A program made the position numbers and the translations under genes. A stretch of 61,437 bases of DNA from Burkholderia sp. 4M9327F10. GTDB lineage: Bacteria; Pseudomonadota; Gammaproteobacteria; Burkholderiales; Burkholderiaceae. Every line of letters begins with the position of its first letter. The stretch's first letter is position 1. Shown here in pieces: positions 1 through 7,888 of this stretch. The DNA is taken from assembly GCF_005503145.1 (NCBI RefSeq), contig NZ_SCNV01000052.1, positions 1-61,437 on the forward strand, written 5' to 3'. The notes beneath the pieces were generated by a model, which did no database searches, was not told the DNA's origin, and saw only the letters and a list, made by a program, of their open reading frames with translations.

Positions 1-2
1 TC

Positions 3-455
3 ATGACCCAACGCCCCGCCCTCCCGCTGACGCTCGACGAGCAACTCTGCTTCGCGCTCTACTCGACTTCGCTCGCCATGACGAAGGCTTATAAGCCGTT
101 GCTGGAAAAGCTCGACCTGACCTATCCGCAGTACCTCGCCATGCTGGTGTTGTGGGAAAGCGACGACCTGAGCGTGAAAGACATCGCCGCGCGGCTGAAC
201 CTCGACTCCGCCACCGTCACGCCGCTGCTCAAACGGCTTGAGGCGCAGGGTTATCTGGAGCGGGTACGCGGCGTCGAAGACGAGCGGCTGGTCTATATCC
301 GCCTCACCAAGACCGGCGCGTCGCTCAAACGCTCAGCGCGTGAAGTGCCTGCTGAAATCCTCTGCGCGACCCAACAAACACCGGAATTCCTGATCCGGCT
401 ACGCGACGATTTGACACGTCTGCGCGGTACACTCAACGACTACCTCGAGCACTGA
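3..455 (+). CDS. ohrR: Organic hydroperoxide resistance regulator OhrR (MarR family)
   Basis: 150 aa MarR-family winged-helix repressor. The N-terminal segment LCFALYSTS places a cysteine at residue 16, the position of the peroxide-sensing cysteine of OhrR; oxidation of this residue releases the DNA in characterised OhrR proteins. The winged HTH (about residues 55-100) contains the typical DSATVTPLLKRLEAQGYL recognition region. It lies 146 bases upstream of ohr on the same strand, with a palindrome in between that fits an OhrR operator. The ATG at base 3 gives the usual family length, so the gene is complete although it begins at the window edge. Its own promoter is outside the window. Confidence 0.95.
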   Translation: MTQRPALPLTLDEQLCFALYSTSLAMTKAYKPLLEKLDLTYPQYLAMLVLWESDDLSVKDIAARLNLDSATVTPLLKRLEAQGYLERVRGVEDERLVYIRLTKTGASLKRSAREVPAEILCATQQTPEFLIRLRDDLTRLRGTLNDYLEH

Positions 456-489
456 CCCAAACGACCGGTTCGGAGCTATCCGTCCGATT

Positions 490-529
490 TGCAAATTAAT
501 TTGCACACTAATGATTAGTACGCTATGTT
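490..529 (+). promoter_or_regulatory. ohr promoter with overlapping OhrR-type operator
   Basis: A perfect 16-base palindrome TGCAAATTAATTTGCA (490-505) overlaps a candidate -35 TTGCAC (501-506), followed after 17 bases by a -10 TATGTT (524-529). A second small palindrome CTAATGATTAG (508-518) lies in the spacer. AT-rich dyads of this form are typical OhrR operators. Repression of ohr by steric block is inferred from the overlap. Confidence 0.75.
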
Positions 530-601
530 TACAGCATGCCGGGGCGACAGCAAGCGTCGCGGACCCAGGCAATTCCCCGTCCCAGACATAGGAGCAGCGA
601 A

Positions 602-1021
602 ATGAACGTACTTTACAAAGCAACCGCCACCAGCACGGGTGGACGCGATGGCCGCGCAGTATCGTCGGATCAGGTGCTGGACGTGAAGCTGGCCGCGCCT
701 CGCGAGCTGGGCGGCAACGGCGCCGTCGGCACGAACCCCGAGCAGCTTTTCGCCGCTGGCTATTCCGCGTGCTTTCTGAGCGCGATGAAGTTCGTCGCCG
801 GCCAGCGCAAGCAGGCCGTGCCTGCCGACACCACGGTCACCGCGGATGTCGGCGTGGGTCCGAACGACAACGGCGGTTTCGCCCTCGATATCGAACTGCG
901 CGTTTCCCTGCCGGGCCTCGAAGCCGCGGCCGCACGCGAACTGGTGGACGCCGCGCATCAGGTCTGCCCGTACTCGAACGCCACGCGCAACAACGTCGCC
1001 GTGCGCGTTCAGGTTGCCTGA
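602..1021 (+). CDS. ohr: Organic hydroperoxide resistance protein Ohr
   Basis: 139 aa OsmC/Ohr-family thiol peroxidase that reduces organic hydroperoxides, using lipoylated proteins as reductant in characterised homologues. Both catalytic cysteines are present: Cys57 in AAGYSACFLSAM and Cys122 in HQVCPYSNAT. The N-terminus MNVLYKATATSTGGRDG is typical. The ATG at 602 has an AGGAG ribosome-binding site 6-7 bases upstream; upstream in-frame codons extend the ORF but lack homology. It is paired with ohrR and should be induced by organic peroxides. Confidence 0.97.
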   Translation: MNVLYKATATSTGGRDGRAVSSDQVLDVKLAAPRELGGNGAVGTNPEQLFAAGYSACFLSAMKFVAGQRKQAVPADTTVTADVGVGPNDNGGFALDIELRVSLPGLEAAAARELVDAAHQVCPYSNATRNNVAVRVQVA

Positions 1022-1037
1022 GCTGGTTGAATTGCGC

Positions 1038-1060
1038 CCGGGGGCCCGCAGCGCCCCCGG
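1038..1060 (+). terminator. Hairpin downstream of ohr
   Basis: 8-bp perfect GC stem CCGGGGGC (1038-1045) / GCCCCCGG (1053-1060) with a 7-base loop, 17 bases after the ohr stop codon. There is no T run after it, so it is a weak or Rho-assisted terminator candidate at best. Confidence 0.4.
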
Positions 1061-1147
1061 CATCCGATACGACAGTGGTATCGTCGGACAGCCAAGCCGT
1101 CGCCGCATCTAGCCGATGCGGCGCGCCTACTTCATCGATCGATACTT

Positions 1148-2647
1148 ATGACGCGTGTCCGACGCCTTTACACCGAATTCGACGCGGGCCTCGTCTGGTT
1201 CCGCCGCGATCTGCGCAGCACCGACCAGGCCGCGCTTTACTACGCACTGAAGCATTGCCGCCAGGTCTGGTGCGCCTTCGTATTCGACACGACCATCCTG
1301 GAGCCGATTCGCGACACCTGGCGCGCGCGTCGGCCGGATCAAGCGCCGGAGGACCGGCGCATCGAGTTCATCCGCGCCGCACTCGAAGAGCTGGATCAGG
1401 CACTGCGCCAGAGCGGCGGTGGCCTCATCGTGCTGCACGACGACGCGCGCAACGCGATTCCCGTGCTGGCCGCGCAACTGGGAGTGGACGCGGTTTTCAC
1501 GAACCACGACTATGAGCCCGCGGCACTCGAGCGCGACGAAGCTGTGCGCGCACAACTGGCTGAAAAGGATCGAGAACTCCTGACATTCAAGGATCAGGTG
1601 ATCTTCGAACGCGACGAGATTCTCACCGGACAAGGCAAGTCGTTCACGGTTTTCACACCGTATAAGAACGCGTGGCTCAAGCAGCTCAACGCCTTCGACC
1701 TGAAACCGTATCCGGTCGAACCGTATCTGCCGAACCTCGCCGCGCCTCCTACCAACCTTGCTCGCGGCCTGCCGACACTCGAACAGCTCGGCTTCGCACC
1801 CAGCAACCTCGCGGACCTCAAACTGCCCACGGGCATGAGCGGCGCCCAGCAACTCCTCGACGATTTCTTGACTCGGATTGCCGGCTACGCGGAGCGGCGA
1901 GACTTCCCGGCGGTAAAGGGACCCAGTTATCTATCGATGCATCTGCGTTTCGGGACCGTGTCGATCCGCACGCTGGTGCGGCTTGCTTACGAACTCTCGT
2001 TGCAGCCGGACGGACAAGGCTCGGCGACGTGGTTGTCGGAGCTGATCTGGCGGGATTTCTACTTCATGATTTTGTCGCATCACCCGAAGCTGGCGAGCGG
2101 GTCGGCATTCAAAGCCGAGTACGACACGCTGCGCTGGGAAACCGGCCCGGACGCCGACGCCGCATTTGCTGCCTGGTGCGACGGGCGCACAGGCTATCCA
2201 CTGGTGGACGCGGCCATGCTGCAGTTGAACCAGACGGGCTATATGCATAACCGCCTGCGCATGGTGACGGCAAGTTTTCTGGTGAAAGACCTGGGAATCG
2301 ACTGGCGGCTCGGCGAGCGCTATTTCGCCGAGCAGTTGAACGACTTCGACTTTTCTGCGAACAACGGCGGCTGGCAATGGGCAGCATCCACGGGATGCGA
2401 CGCGCAGCCGTATTTCCGGATCTTTAACCCGGTCACGCAATCGGAGCGGTTCGACCCAGAGGGGCGCTTTATCAAGCGCTACCTACCGCAACTGGCAAAC
2501 ATACCGCCGAAGTGGATTCACGCACCGTGGCTGGCAGGGGCGGATCGGCTGGCGGATTTCGGTGTGACGCTCGGCAAGGAGTATCCAGAACCGATCGTAG
2601 ATCATGCTCAGGCGCGGGAACGGACCCTGGCGCGCTTTGGCAAATGA
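1148..2647 (+). CDS. phrB: Deoxyribodipyrimidine photolyase
   Basis: 499 aa class I photolyase/cryptochrome-family protein that splits cyclobutane pyrimidine dimers using blue light. The N-terminal alpha/beta antenna domain begins with GLVWFRRDLR. The C-terminal FAD-binding helical domain (about 285-490) contains WLSELIWRDFYF, TGYPLVDAAM, MHNRLRMVTASFLVKDLGIDWR, NDFDFSANNGGWQWAASTG and FRIFNPVTQSERFDPEG, the canonical FAD and lesion-contacting motifs of CPD photolyases. Length fits the family. It follows ohr with no co-transcription signal. The ATG at 1148 has little Shine-Dalgarno signal; a slightly later start is possible. Confidence 0.95.
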   Translation: MTRVRRLYTEFDAGLVWFRRDLRSTDQAALYYALKHCRQVWCAFVFDTTILEPIRDTWRARRPDQAPEDRRIEFIRAALEELDQALRQSGGGLIVLHDDARNAIPVLAAQLGVDAVFTNHDYEPAALERDEAVRAQLAEKDRELLTFKDQVIFERDEILTGQGKSFTVFTPYKNAWLKQLNAFDLKPYPVEPYLPNLAAPPTNLARGLPTLEQLGFAPSNLADLKLPTGMSGAQQLLDDFLTRIAGYAERRDFPAVKGPSYLSMHLRFGTVSIRTLVRLAYELSLQPDGQGSATWLSELIWRDFYFMILSHHPKLASGSAFKAEYDTLRWETGPDADAAFAAWCDGRTGYPLVDAAMLQLNQTGYMHNRLRMVTASFLVKDLGIDWRLGERYFAEQLNDFDFSANNGGWQWAASTGCDAQPYFRIFNPVTQSERFDPEGRFIKRYLPQLANIPPKWIHAPWLAGADRLADFGVTLGKEYPEPIVDHAQARERTLARFGK

Positions 2648-2760
2648 CGCATCACGTCACTTCGTGCGAGCTTCACAGCACGGCTCAACAAATGCGAGCG
2701 CGATAGTGACCACTCACATATTCGAACCCCGGCAAGACCGGCGGCTCTGGCGACATCAGC

Positions 2761-2937
2761 TTAATGCTGGATCATCCACGACGGGTGGCGCACGGCTGCT
2801 TCGCGGTCGAGCTTGCGCATACGGAACTCGAGGTCGTACAGATCCGTGGCTTCGGCCAGGTAAGCGTCGCTACGCTCTTTAGCCAGTTGGTCAGCGGACT
2901 TCGTGAGGAACAGGAACAGGCGGCTCAGGAGATACAT
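2761..2937 (-). CDS. DUF3563 family small protein
   Basis: 58 aa protein starting MYLLSRLFLFLTKSAD, then a charged segment with AYLAEATDLYDLEFRMRKLDRE. This matches the DUF3563 family of short proteins found widely in Burkholderiaceae, whose function is unknown. The ATG at 2937 is chosen because family members start MYLLSRLF and a GAGG ribosome-binding site lies 6 bases upstream; an in-frame start four codons earlier is less likely. The gene is preceded by an unusual array of AGGGTTT half-sites (2958-3005), suggesting tight regulation. Confidence 0.85.
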   Translation of the reverse strand: MYLLSRLFLFLTKSADQLAKERSDAYLAEATDLYDLEFRMRKLDREAAVRHPSWMIQH

Positions 2938-2957
2938 GGTCAACCTCAAAAAAAATT

Positions 2958-3005
2958 CTAGGGTTTCTACCTAGTGCATAACCCTGATTATAGGGAAAAC
3001 CCTAG
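2958..3005 (-). promoter_or_regulatory. Nested AGGGTTT inverted-repeat array upstream of the DUF3563 gene
   Basis: A perfect outer inverted repeat CTAGGGTTT (2958-2966) / AAACCCTAG (2997-3005) encloses further ACCCT and TAGGG half-sites, including CCCTGATTATAGGG. The array occupies the 20-70 bases upstream of the DUF3563 start, where promoter and operator would lie. The binding factor is not identifiable from sequence. Confidence 0.6.
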
Positions 3006-3068
3006 GCTATGCCAAGACATCTTTTCTGAAGTGTTGTTCGATCGCTCGCCGGACTCGCCCGGTCTCCG

Positions 3069-4259
3069 CTAAGTCCCGCCCGACAAGGCTCTCGCAGGGA
3101 TGCCTTCGGTTTCTTGCACCCTCGTGGGGCGCCGCTGGTGCTTGAAAAACTCCCAGATCAGCGCGCTCGCATCCGGCCCTTTGGACGAATGAAACGGCAC
3201 TGCGTCGTCACCGCCGCTCCATGCATGGCCGAGGGCCTGCACCCGGCACAGGCGCACGACGCGCCGCCCGCCGCGTAAATAGTCGCGTGTGACCACGCCC
3301 GCCTTGCGTTCCTCGCGCACCTCGCCGGCTATGCGCTCGCCCGCGGCATCGATCAATCCGTTCAGGCGCAAAAACTGGGTCGTCAACTGTTCCGCATTGG
3401 CGGGTGCGACAACATGATCCGCGTCACCGTGGAAAATGACGGCCGGCATGCCGGGGTAGGCCACGGTATCAATGGCTTGGTCGACCAGTAGAACCGGGTC
3501 GTGCCGGGCGCCGCGCCGCATCACATCCATGGCGACGATCCCTGAATGGGCCTCGCCGAACGCCGGCCCCGAATGCAACGCCACTGCGGCAAAGCGCTCG
3601 GGGTAATAGGCCGCCAGCAGGGTCGCCAAACCGGCCCCTGCCGACAACCCGGCCACGTAGACCCGTTCGCCGTCGAAGCCATGTTCGGCGACAAGCGCAT
3701 CCACCAGCGAGACCACCGCACGCGCCTCTGCGCCGCCTGCGGTGTCGCTGTTGTCGTACCAGTGCCAGCAGCGGTGTGCGTGCACGTGCTTCGATTGCTC
3801 GGGGTAGACCACCGCAAAGCCAAAGCGGTCGGCCAGCAGGTTCATGCGCGTGCCTTCGGCGAACTCGTCGATGGATTGCTTGCAGCCGTGCAGCATGACG
3901 ACGAGCGGCATGGGTGCGGTCGCTGCAGCCGGCACATACAAGCCGTATTGCAGGTGATTGACCAGCCGCCCCGGCGCAGCGGGCGCCGAATGGAACGAGC
4001 GGGTCCACGTGCCGCTCGCCCACGCAGCCGCCCGCGGACGAACCCGCGATTCGCGGGTGCCTGGACGCGGCGCTTCACGTTTGCCCGGCGAGCGGAGGGT
4101 CGTGGCCGGCTTGACCGGCTTGGGTTTGGCGGACACTTTGCCGGTCGGCCGCGCGGGCCGTGCGGCAGTGCGCTTGACCGAATCGCGCGCATGCTGGGCC
4201 TGAATTGAAATCAGGCGCTTCAGACCGCCCAGCCAGATTTTCGTCAGACTTTTTGCCAT
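3069..4259 (-). CDS. PHB depolymerase-family esterase
   Basis: 396 aa alpha/beta hydrolase of the extracellular-type PHB depolymerase/LpqC esterase family. Catalytic elements are visible: the GLSAG nucleophile elbow (Ser206), HGDADHVV supplying the aspartate (about 279-281) and GHAWSGG with His345. The block PLVVMLHGCKQSIDEFAEGTRMNLLADRFGFAVVYPEQ is diagnostic. The first ~100 residues are a basic Ala/Lys/Pro/Arg-rich region without a clear signal peptide, so the protein may be intracellular and could bind a polyanion or granule. The ATG at 4259 is chosen over an upstream in-frame codon (4322) because an AGG ribosome-binding site precedes it. Substrate (PHB, other polyester or small ester) cannot be settled from sequence. 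Confidence 0.85.
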   Translation of the reverse strand: MAKSLTKIWLGGLKRLISIQAQHARDSVKRTAARPARPTGKVSAKPKPVKPATTLRSPGKREAPRPGTRESRVRPRAAAWASGTWTRSFHSAPAAPGRLVNHLQYGLYVPAAATAPMPLVVMLHGCKQSIDEFAEGTRMNLLADRFGFAVVYPEQSKHVHAHRCWHWYDNSDTAGGAEARAVVSLVDALVAEHGFDGERVYVAGLSAGAGLATLLAAYYPERFAAVALHSGPAFGEAHSGIVAMDVMRRGARHDPVLLVDQAIDTVAYPGMPAVIFHGDADHVVAPANAEQLTTQFLRLNGLIDAAGERIAGEVREERKAGVVTRDYLRGGRRVVRLCRVQALGHAWSGGDDAVPFHSSKGPDASALIWEFFKHQRRPTRVQETEGIPARALSGGT

Positions 4260-4290
4260 CGGATGGTGACCTCGCAAAAAGGGACCGATA

Positions 4291-4306
4291 CTGTCTGCTA
4301 GAACAG
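4291..4306 (-). promoter_or_regulatory. LexA-type box upstream of the esterase gene
   Basis: CTGT (4291-4294), 8 bases, ACAG (4303-4306): the CTGT-N8-ACAG dyad bound by LexA in beta- and gammaproteobacteria, 32-47 bases upstream of the esterase start. Chance matches to an 8-base constraint occur, so this is weaker than the fully symmetric site at 10112-10131. Confidence 0.45.
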
Positions 4307-4314
4307 ATAAGTTG

Positions 4315-4329
4315 TTGTGCATTGCACAA
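4315..4329 (-). promoter_or_regulatory. 15-base palindrome TTGTGCATTGCACAA upstream of the esterase gene
   Basis: Perfect 7+1+7 dyad just upstream of the LexA-type box. TGC/GCA dyads of this look are associated with PHB-metabolism repressors (PhaR) in betaproteobacteria. Given the PHB-depolymerase-family gene it precedes, a PhaR-like operator is a reasonable but unproven reading. Confidence 0.45.
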
Positions 4330-4667
4330 TAACATCAATCCCGGGACCATGCCGAGCGCATGGGCCACCCAGGATTGCTGATGCGCGCGAGTTGCGCCCT
4401 CGCCCGATTGCTTCGGCCCATGCCGTTGCCAAGTGTTTTTGCCCGGTGTTTCATACGCACTCGGGCATCCGCGGCCCCTTGGCGCGGCGCGCCAGAACGG
4501 GCGTCATCCAGTCGCGCAGCAAGCTCCGTCGGGCACTCCCGTCTATACTTACAGTCACATGCATGAAACACGCGCGGCGTGTCTCGTTCGTTTGTCGGCC
4601 AGATGGATGGCTGGCGCGTTAAATAACCACGGTCCTGATTTTACGCGGCATGCGCCGCGGTTTTTCC
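4330..4667. other. Non-coding stretch between the esterase and PAP2 genes
   Basis: About 340 bases with no convincing gene. A possible -10 TATACT lies at 4544-4549 for the PAP2 gene, without a good -35. A short dyad ACACGC/GCGTGT lies at about 4567-4581. Several short overlapping ORFs on both strands lack ribosome-binding sites and recognisable content. Confidence 0.5.
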
Positions 4668-5378
4668 ATGCCTGACTTGCCCTCCCACCTTTGGTATTCG
4701 ATCACCAGCCTCGGCGGCGCCGGTCTGACGCTGCCGCTCGCCATCGCGATTGCGTTGTGGCTGGCGCTCGGCTACTCGTGGCGAATGGCCGCAGGCTGGC
4801 TGGTGTTGCTGGGAGCGGCCATTGGCGTCGTAACCCTCACCAAGCTGGCCTTTCTCGGCTGGGGCGTCGGCGTGCGCGAACTGGATTTCACCGGCCTGAG
4901 CGGTCATGCGGTGCTCTCCACCGCCGTTTATCCGGTCGCCCTGTTCCTGATGCTCCTGCCCGCACGGCCGGCGTTTCGGCTTGTCGGCGTGGTGCTGGGG
5001 CTCGCCGCCGGGATCGCGGTCGGCTTGTCGCGGGTGGTGCTCGATGCGCACTCGCCGTCTGAAGCCATTACCGGATGCATCGTCGGCGCGGTGACCGCGC
5101 TGATGTTCGTCCGCTGGTCGTGGGATGCCGAGCCGGGCAAGCTGTCGGCAGTGCCCGTCGCAGTCAGCCTGATGATGCTGACGGTTGGCTTGCACGGCGT
5201 TCATCTGCCGACGCAGCGCTGGGTCACCCATATCGCCCTCAAAGTGTCCGGCCACGAACGCCCGTTCATCCGCGCAAAGTGGAAGGCGGGCCACTACGAC
5301 ACGCCGAGCGCGGCGCCACTCTCTCAAACGCAAAATACACTCGCAGCGCCCATTCAGGTGGACGCGGACAGCGTATAG
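4668..5378 (+). CDS. PAP2 superfamily membrane phosphatase
   Basis: 236 aa polytopic membrane protein of the phosphatidic-acid phosphatase type 2 family. Visible motifs are GLSGHAVLS (His80, motif C2) and SRVVLDAHSPSEAITG (Arg122, His128, motif C3). Motif C1 is degenerate (Lys59 and Arg70 are candidates). Five to six hydrophobic segments cover residues 15-150, followed by a soluble tail of about 80 residues. It probably hydrolyses a lipid phosphate or pyrophosphate at the membrane; the substrate is unknown. The ATG at 4668 is preferred over 4650 because the family-like hydrophobic segment follows directly, but neither has a strong ribosome-binding site. Confidence 0.8.
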   Translation: MPDLPSHLWYSITSLGGAGLTLPLAIAIALWLALGYSWRMAAGWLVLLGAAIGVVTLTKLAFLGWGVGVRELDFTGLSGHAVLSTAVYPVALFLMLLPARPAFRLVGVVLGLAAGIAVGLSRVVLDAHSPSEAITGCIVGAVTALMFVRWSWDAEPGKLSAVPVAVSLMMLTVGLHGVHLPTQRWVTHIALKVSGHERPFIRAKWKAGHYDTPSAAPLSQTQNTLAAPIQVDADSV

Positions 5379-5403
5379 CGTACACAAGGCAGATCGCCTC
5401 TCA

Positions 5404-7035
5404 TCAGCCGCCTGCGCCGCCTGAAATTTTGGGCTTGCGCAATCTGCGCAGCAGGCGCTCGCCTTCCTGCGCGGTGTATCGTTGCGACGCCTCGCACCAC
5501 CCACGAGCGAAACCAGACTGATAAGCAGGCGCGTCGATCAGCTCAAGGTGGCGCAATGCGACTGCCGCGTCGTTACCTTCGCCAAGGACGCTCTGCATGC
5601 GCGAAACGGTCTTCACGCTCTCGCTACGGGTCTTGCGCGAGGCGATCGATTCGAAGAACTCCAGCGTATAGCGCAAGTACTTTGCCTGGATCCGTTCTTT
5701 GTGGCGGGCGGTGTCGTCGAGTGTCGTGAGTTTCGGTGCGCCGGCCAGCCGCTTGTAGTACTTGTTCACACGCTTGCGGGCGTACGCGCGCAGCGAATGC
5801 CCCGCTGCCTTGGCGGGTGGCTCGCTCAATGGCAAGCCGCTCAGCCATTCGAGCCACGCAAGCGCAAGCCGCGCGTAACGCGCCGAGCCCATGGCGCTGC
5901 AGGCGCGTTCGCGGGCTTCGAGACGCTGCGCATCGGCGTGCGCGCGAGTCGTGTTCCAGGCGGCGCTGTCGAGATCCGCGGCGGCGAGGCCCGGTAGCGT
6001 CGTATCGACGAATACATCCCAGTCGCGCGCCTCGCCGAGGACCGTTCCCAGCCACTTGAGGTCGGGCGCAATGCGCGTTTTCCACGTTTCGTCGGCCCAA
6101 TGCGGGAAGATCCGCAGCGCCGTCCTCAGACGCCGCTGCGCGACGCGCATCTGATGAACAAACTCGGTGCTGACCGCATCGCGAACGCCGGCATCGTTGC
6201 CGAACCAGTGTTCCGCAAGGCTTTCGCCGATAGCGATCAACGCCGCATGCGGCGTGGCGAGGCCGGTTAGATCGATTGACGTGGCGTGGGCTGGTGTAGC
6301 GGGATCATGCACGGTATCGCTTGTACCGTCGTGCGAGCCGGTGAGCGCCGAATGCAGCGCCGGAAAAGCCGGTAGCGCCGCAACCAGTTCGTACGCGACG
6401 GCGAACAGCGCGCTCAGCGACTCGCCAGCGGCATCATCCACGCACAGTGTGGTCAGGCGCAGTTCGCGATGCAGTAACGCCTCGCTGGGCGGTGCGGCGA
6501 TCGGGCGCTCGAACGCGATATCCACAACGATCCCGTTCGCCACCCGGCTGTGCCAGTGATCGCGCCGACAGGCAAGCTTCGTGAGCGGCGCGAGCTCGCT
6601 CGCTTCGCCCAGCATGCTGCGGACGTTTTCAGGTGCGGCGGCAAGGGCCGCGCCAACCGGTGCGTCGGCTTCAAGCGGCGCTTCAAAGAGAAGCTCGTGC
6701 GCAGCGACACCCGGTGAATAACGCACCTGCTGGCAAACCACGACGCGGCACCCGCTCGCCGAGGTGTCCAGCATGATCTGCAAGCCGGCAGCGGCCAGCG
6801 TCTCGTCGCAACCCGAAACGCCGCTTGTCAGCTGAACACGTGTGTCCGAGTACCCGGCGCCAGGCGAGCCGGCACATTGCGTGCGCACCGTTCCGGGCAG
6901 GGTGGTAAGCCCCTTCATGAGCGCCCCGTCGAGCCTCTCCGCGGAATGAGCGCGGCGGCTCCGCTCACGTTGCAGCAGCCACGCCTGCGCGGCGGGCGTT
7001 GGGATATCCAGCACAAGCTCGTAGACCCGGGCCAT
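5404..7035 (-). CDS. CHAD domain protein with degenerate CYTH-like N-terminus
   Basis: 543 aa. The C-terminal half (about 260-540) is a CHAD domain with the signature EFVHQMRVAQRRLRTALRIF (His294) and many conserved histidines and arginines. CHAD domains bind inorganic polyphosphate, and CHAD proteins of Ralstonia eutropha attach to polyphosphate granules. The N-terminal half begins MARVYELVLDIP and contains VVDIAFERP, reminiscent of a CYTH triphosphate tunnel domain, but the ExExK metal-binding signature is absent. The ATG at 7035 has a GAGG ribosome-binding site; an upstream in-frame codon (7086) does not. The gene converges with the PAP2 gene and may be functionally linked to the nearby esterase. 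Confidence 0.85.
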   Translation of the reverse strand: MARVYELVLDIPTPAAQAWLLQRERSRRAHSAERLDGALMKGLTTLPGTVRTQCAGSPGAGYSDTRVQLTSGVSGCDETLAAAGLQIMLDTSASGCRVVVCQQVRYSPGVAAHELLFEAPLEADAPVGAALAAAPENVRSMLGEASELAPLTKLACRRDHWHSRVANGIVVDIAFERPIAAPPSEALLHRELRLTTLCVDDAAGESLSALFAVAYELVAALPAFPALHSALTGSHDGTSDTVHDPATPAHATSIDLTGLATPHAALIAIGESLAEHWFGNDAGVRDAVSTEFVHQMRVAQRRLRTALRIFPHWADETWKTRIAPDLKWLGTVLGEARDWDVFVDTTLPGLAAADLDSAAWNTTRAHADAQRLEARERACSAMGSARYARLALAWLEWLSGLPLSEPPAKAAGHSLRAYARKRVNKYYKRLAGAPKLTTLDDTARHKERIQAKYLRYTLEFFESIASRKTRSESVKTVSRMQSVLGEGNDAAVALRHLELIDAPAYQSGFARGWCEASQRYTAQEGERLLRRLRKPKISGGAGG

Positions 7036-7144
7036 GAACGCCTCAACGTGGGAGAGGGCAAGGCTGCGCGCAAAAGGAAAGCGCATAGCCCATTGTTCAT
7101 GTTACATGCACGGCACAACGCGCGGCACGCTCTCCTCATCAAAC

Positions 7145-7753
7145 TCAGGCGAAGACGACATACGCGGCCACCAGCAGCATGCAGGCGCCAAACACCCAGC
7201 CCTGAATGCGCACCGCGCGCTCCGAGGTAAACCGCCCCAGGATAACCTTCCCGCCGTAGATCCACGGAAAGTGGCAGGCAAGACCCACCAGCAGAAATCC
7301 GCCCGTCAACTGGAGCACCTGCATGGCGATCGGCTTCGCGGGATCGAGAAACTGCGAGAACATCACCAGAATCATCGAATGGATTTTCGGGTTCAGCAGC
7401 ACCGCGACAAACCCATCGACGAAGGTGAGTTGCTTCATGACCCGCTCACCCGAGGCCGCCGGCTTGGCGGACGAGCGCAAGAAACTCCACGCGAGGTAGA
7501 GCAGGTAAGCGGTGCCGGCCCATTTGAGCGCCTCATGCACCCCCGGATGACTCTGCAAGCCGCGACCGAGGCCCAAACCATAAAGCAGGCATAGCACCAG
7601 ATTGCCGTCCTCGAAGCCGGCCCAAAACCACAGCGACCCACGCACACCGAAGCGCCCTCCGGAACTCGCCAGAAGGGTATTGCCGGGTCCGGGGCTAATC
7701 ACCATCGGAACCGCGTAGCCAAAAAACAAGACCCAGATATCCCAGCCCAGCAT
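7145..7753 (-). CDS. LysE family translocator
   Basis: 202 aa membrane protein of the LysE/RhtB amino-acid exporter family with about six hydrophobic segments. The N-terminal VMISPGPGNTLLASSGGRFGVRGSLWFWAG is the family fingerprint. It probably exports an amino acid or analogue; the substrate is not predictable. The ATG at 7753 has a GCGAGG ribosome-binding site. It is transcribed divergently from the LysR gene at 7889 with a 135-base shared region, the usual arrangement for an exporter controlled by its LysR neighbour. Confidence 0.9.
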   Translation of the reverse strand: MLGWDIWVLFFGYAVPMVISPGPGNTLLASSGGRFGVRGSLWFWAGFEDGNLVLCLLYGLGLGRGLQSHPGVHEALKWAGTAYLLYLAWSFLRSSAKPAASGERVMKQLTFVDGFVAVLLNPKIHSMILVMFSQFLDPAKPIAMQVLQLTGGFLLVGLACHFPWIYGGKVILGRFTSERAVRIQGWVFGACMLLVAAYVVFA

Positions 7754-7888
7754 CGGTCACCTCGCATTGAAGAAGAAGCGGCGCAAACAAACGCCCCTAC
7801 GGTTTCAGAGGTCCGATTAGAAGTGACTTTTCCGCGGCGGCCAAACGAGTTATTGTCATTCTCTCGATAAACCCAGCTAATTGACCGA

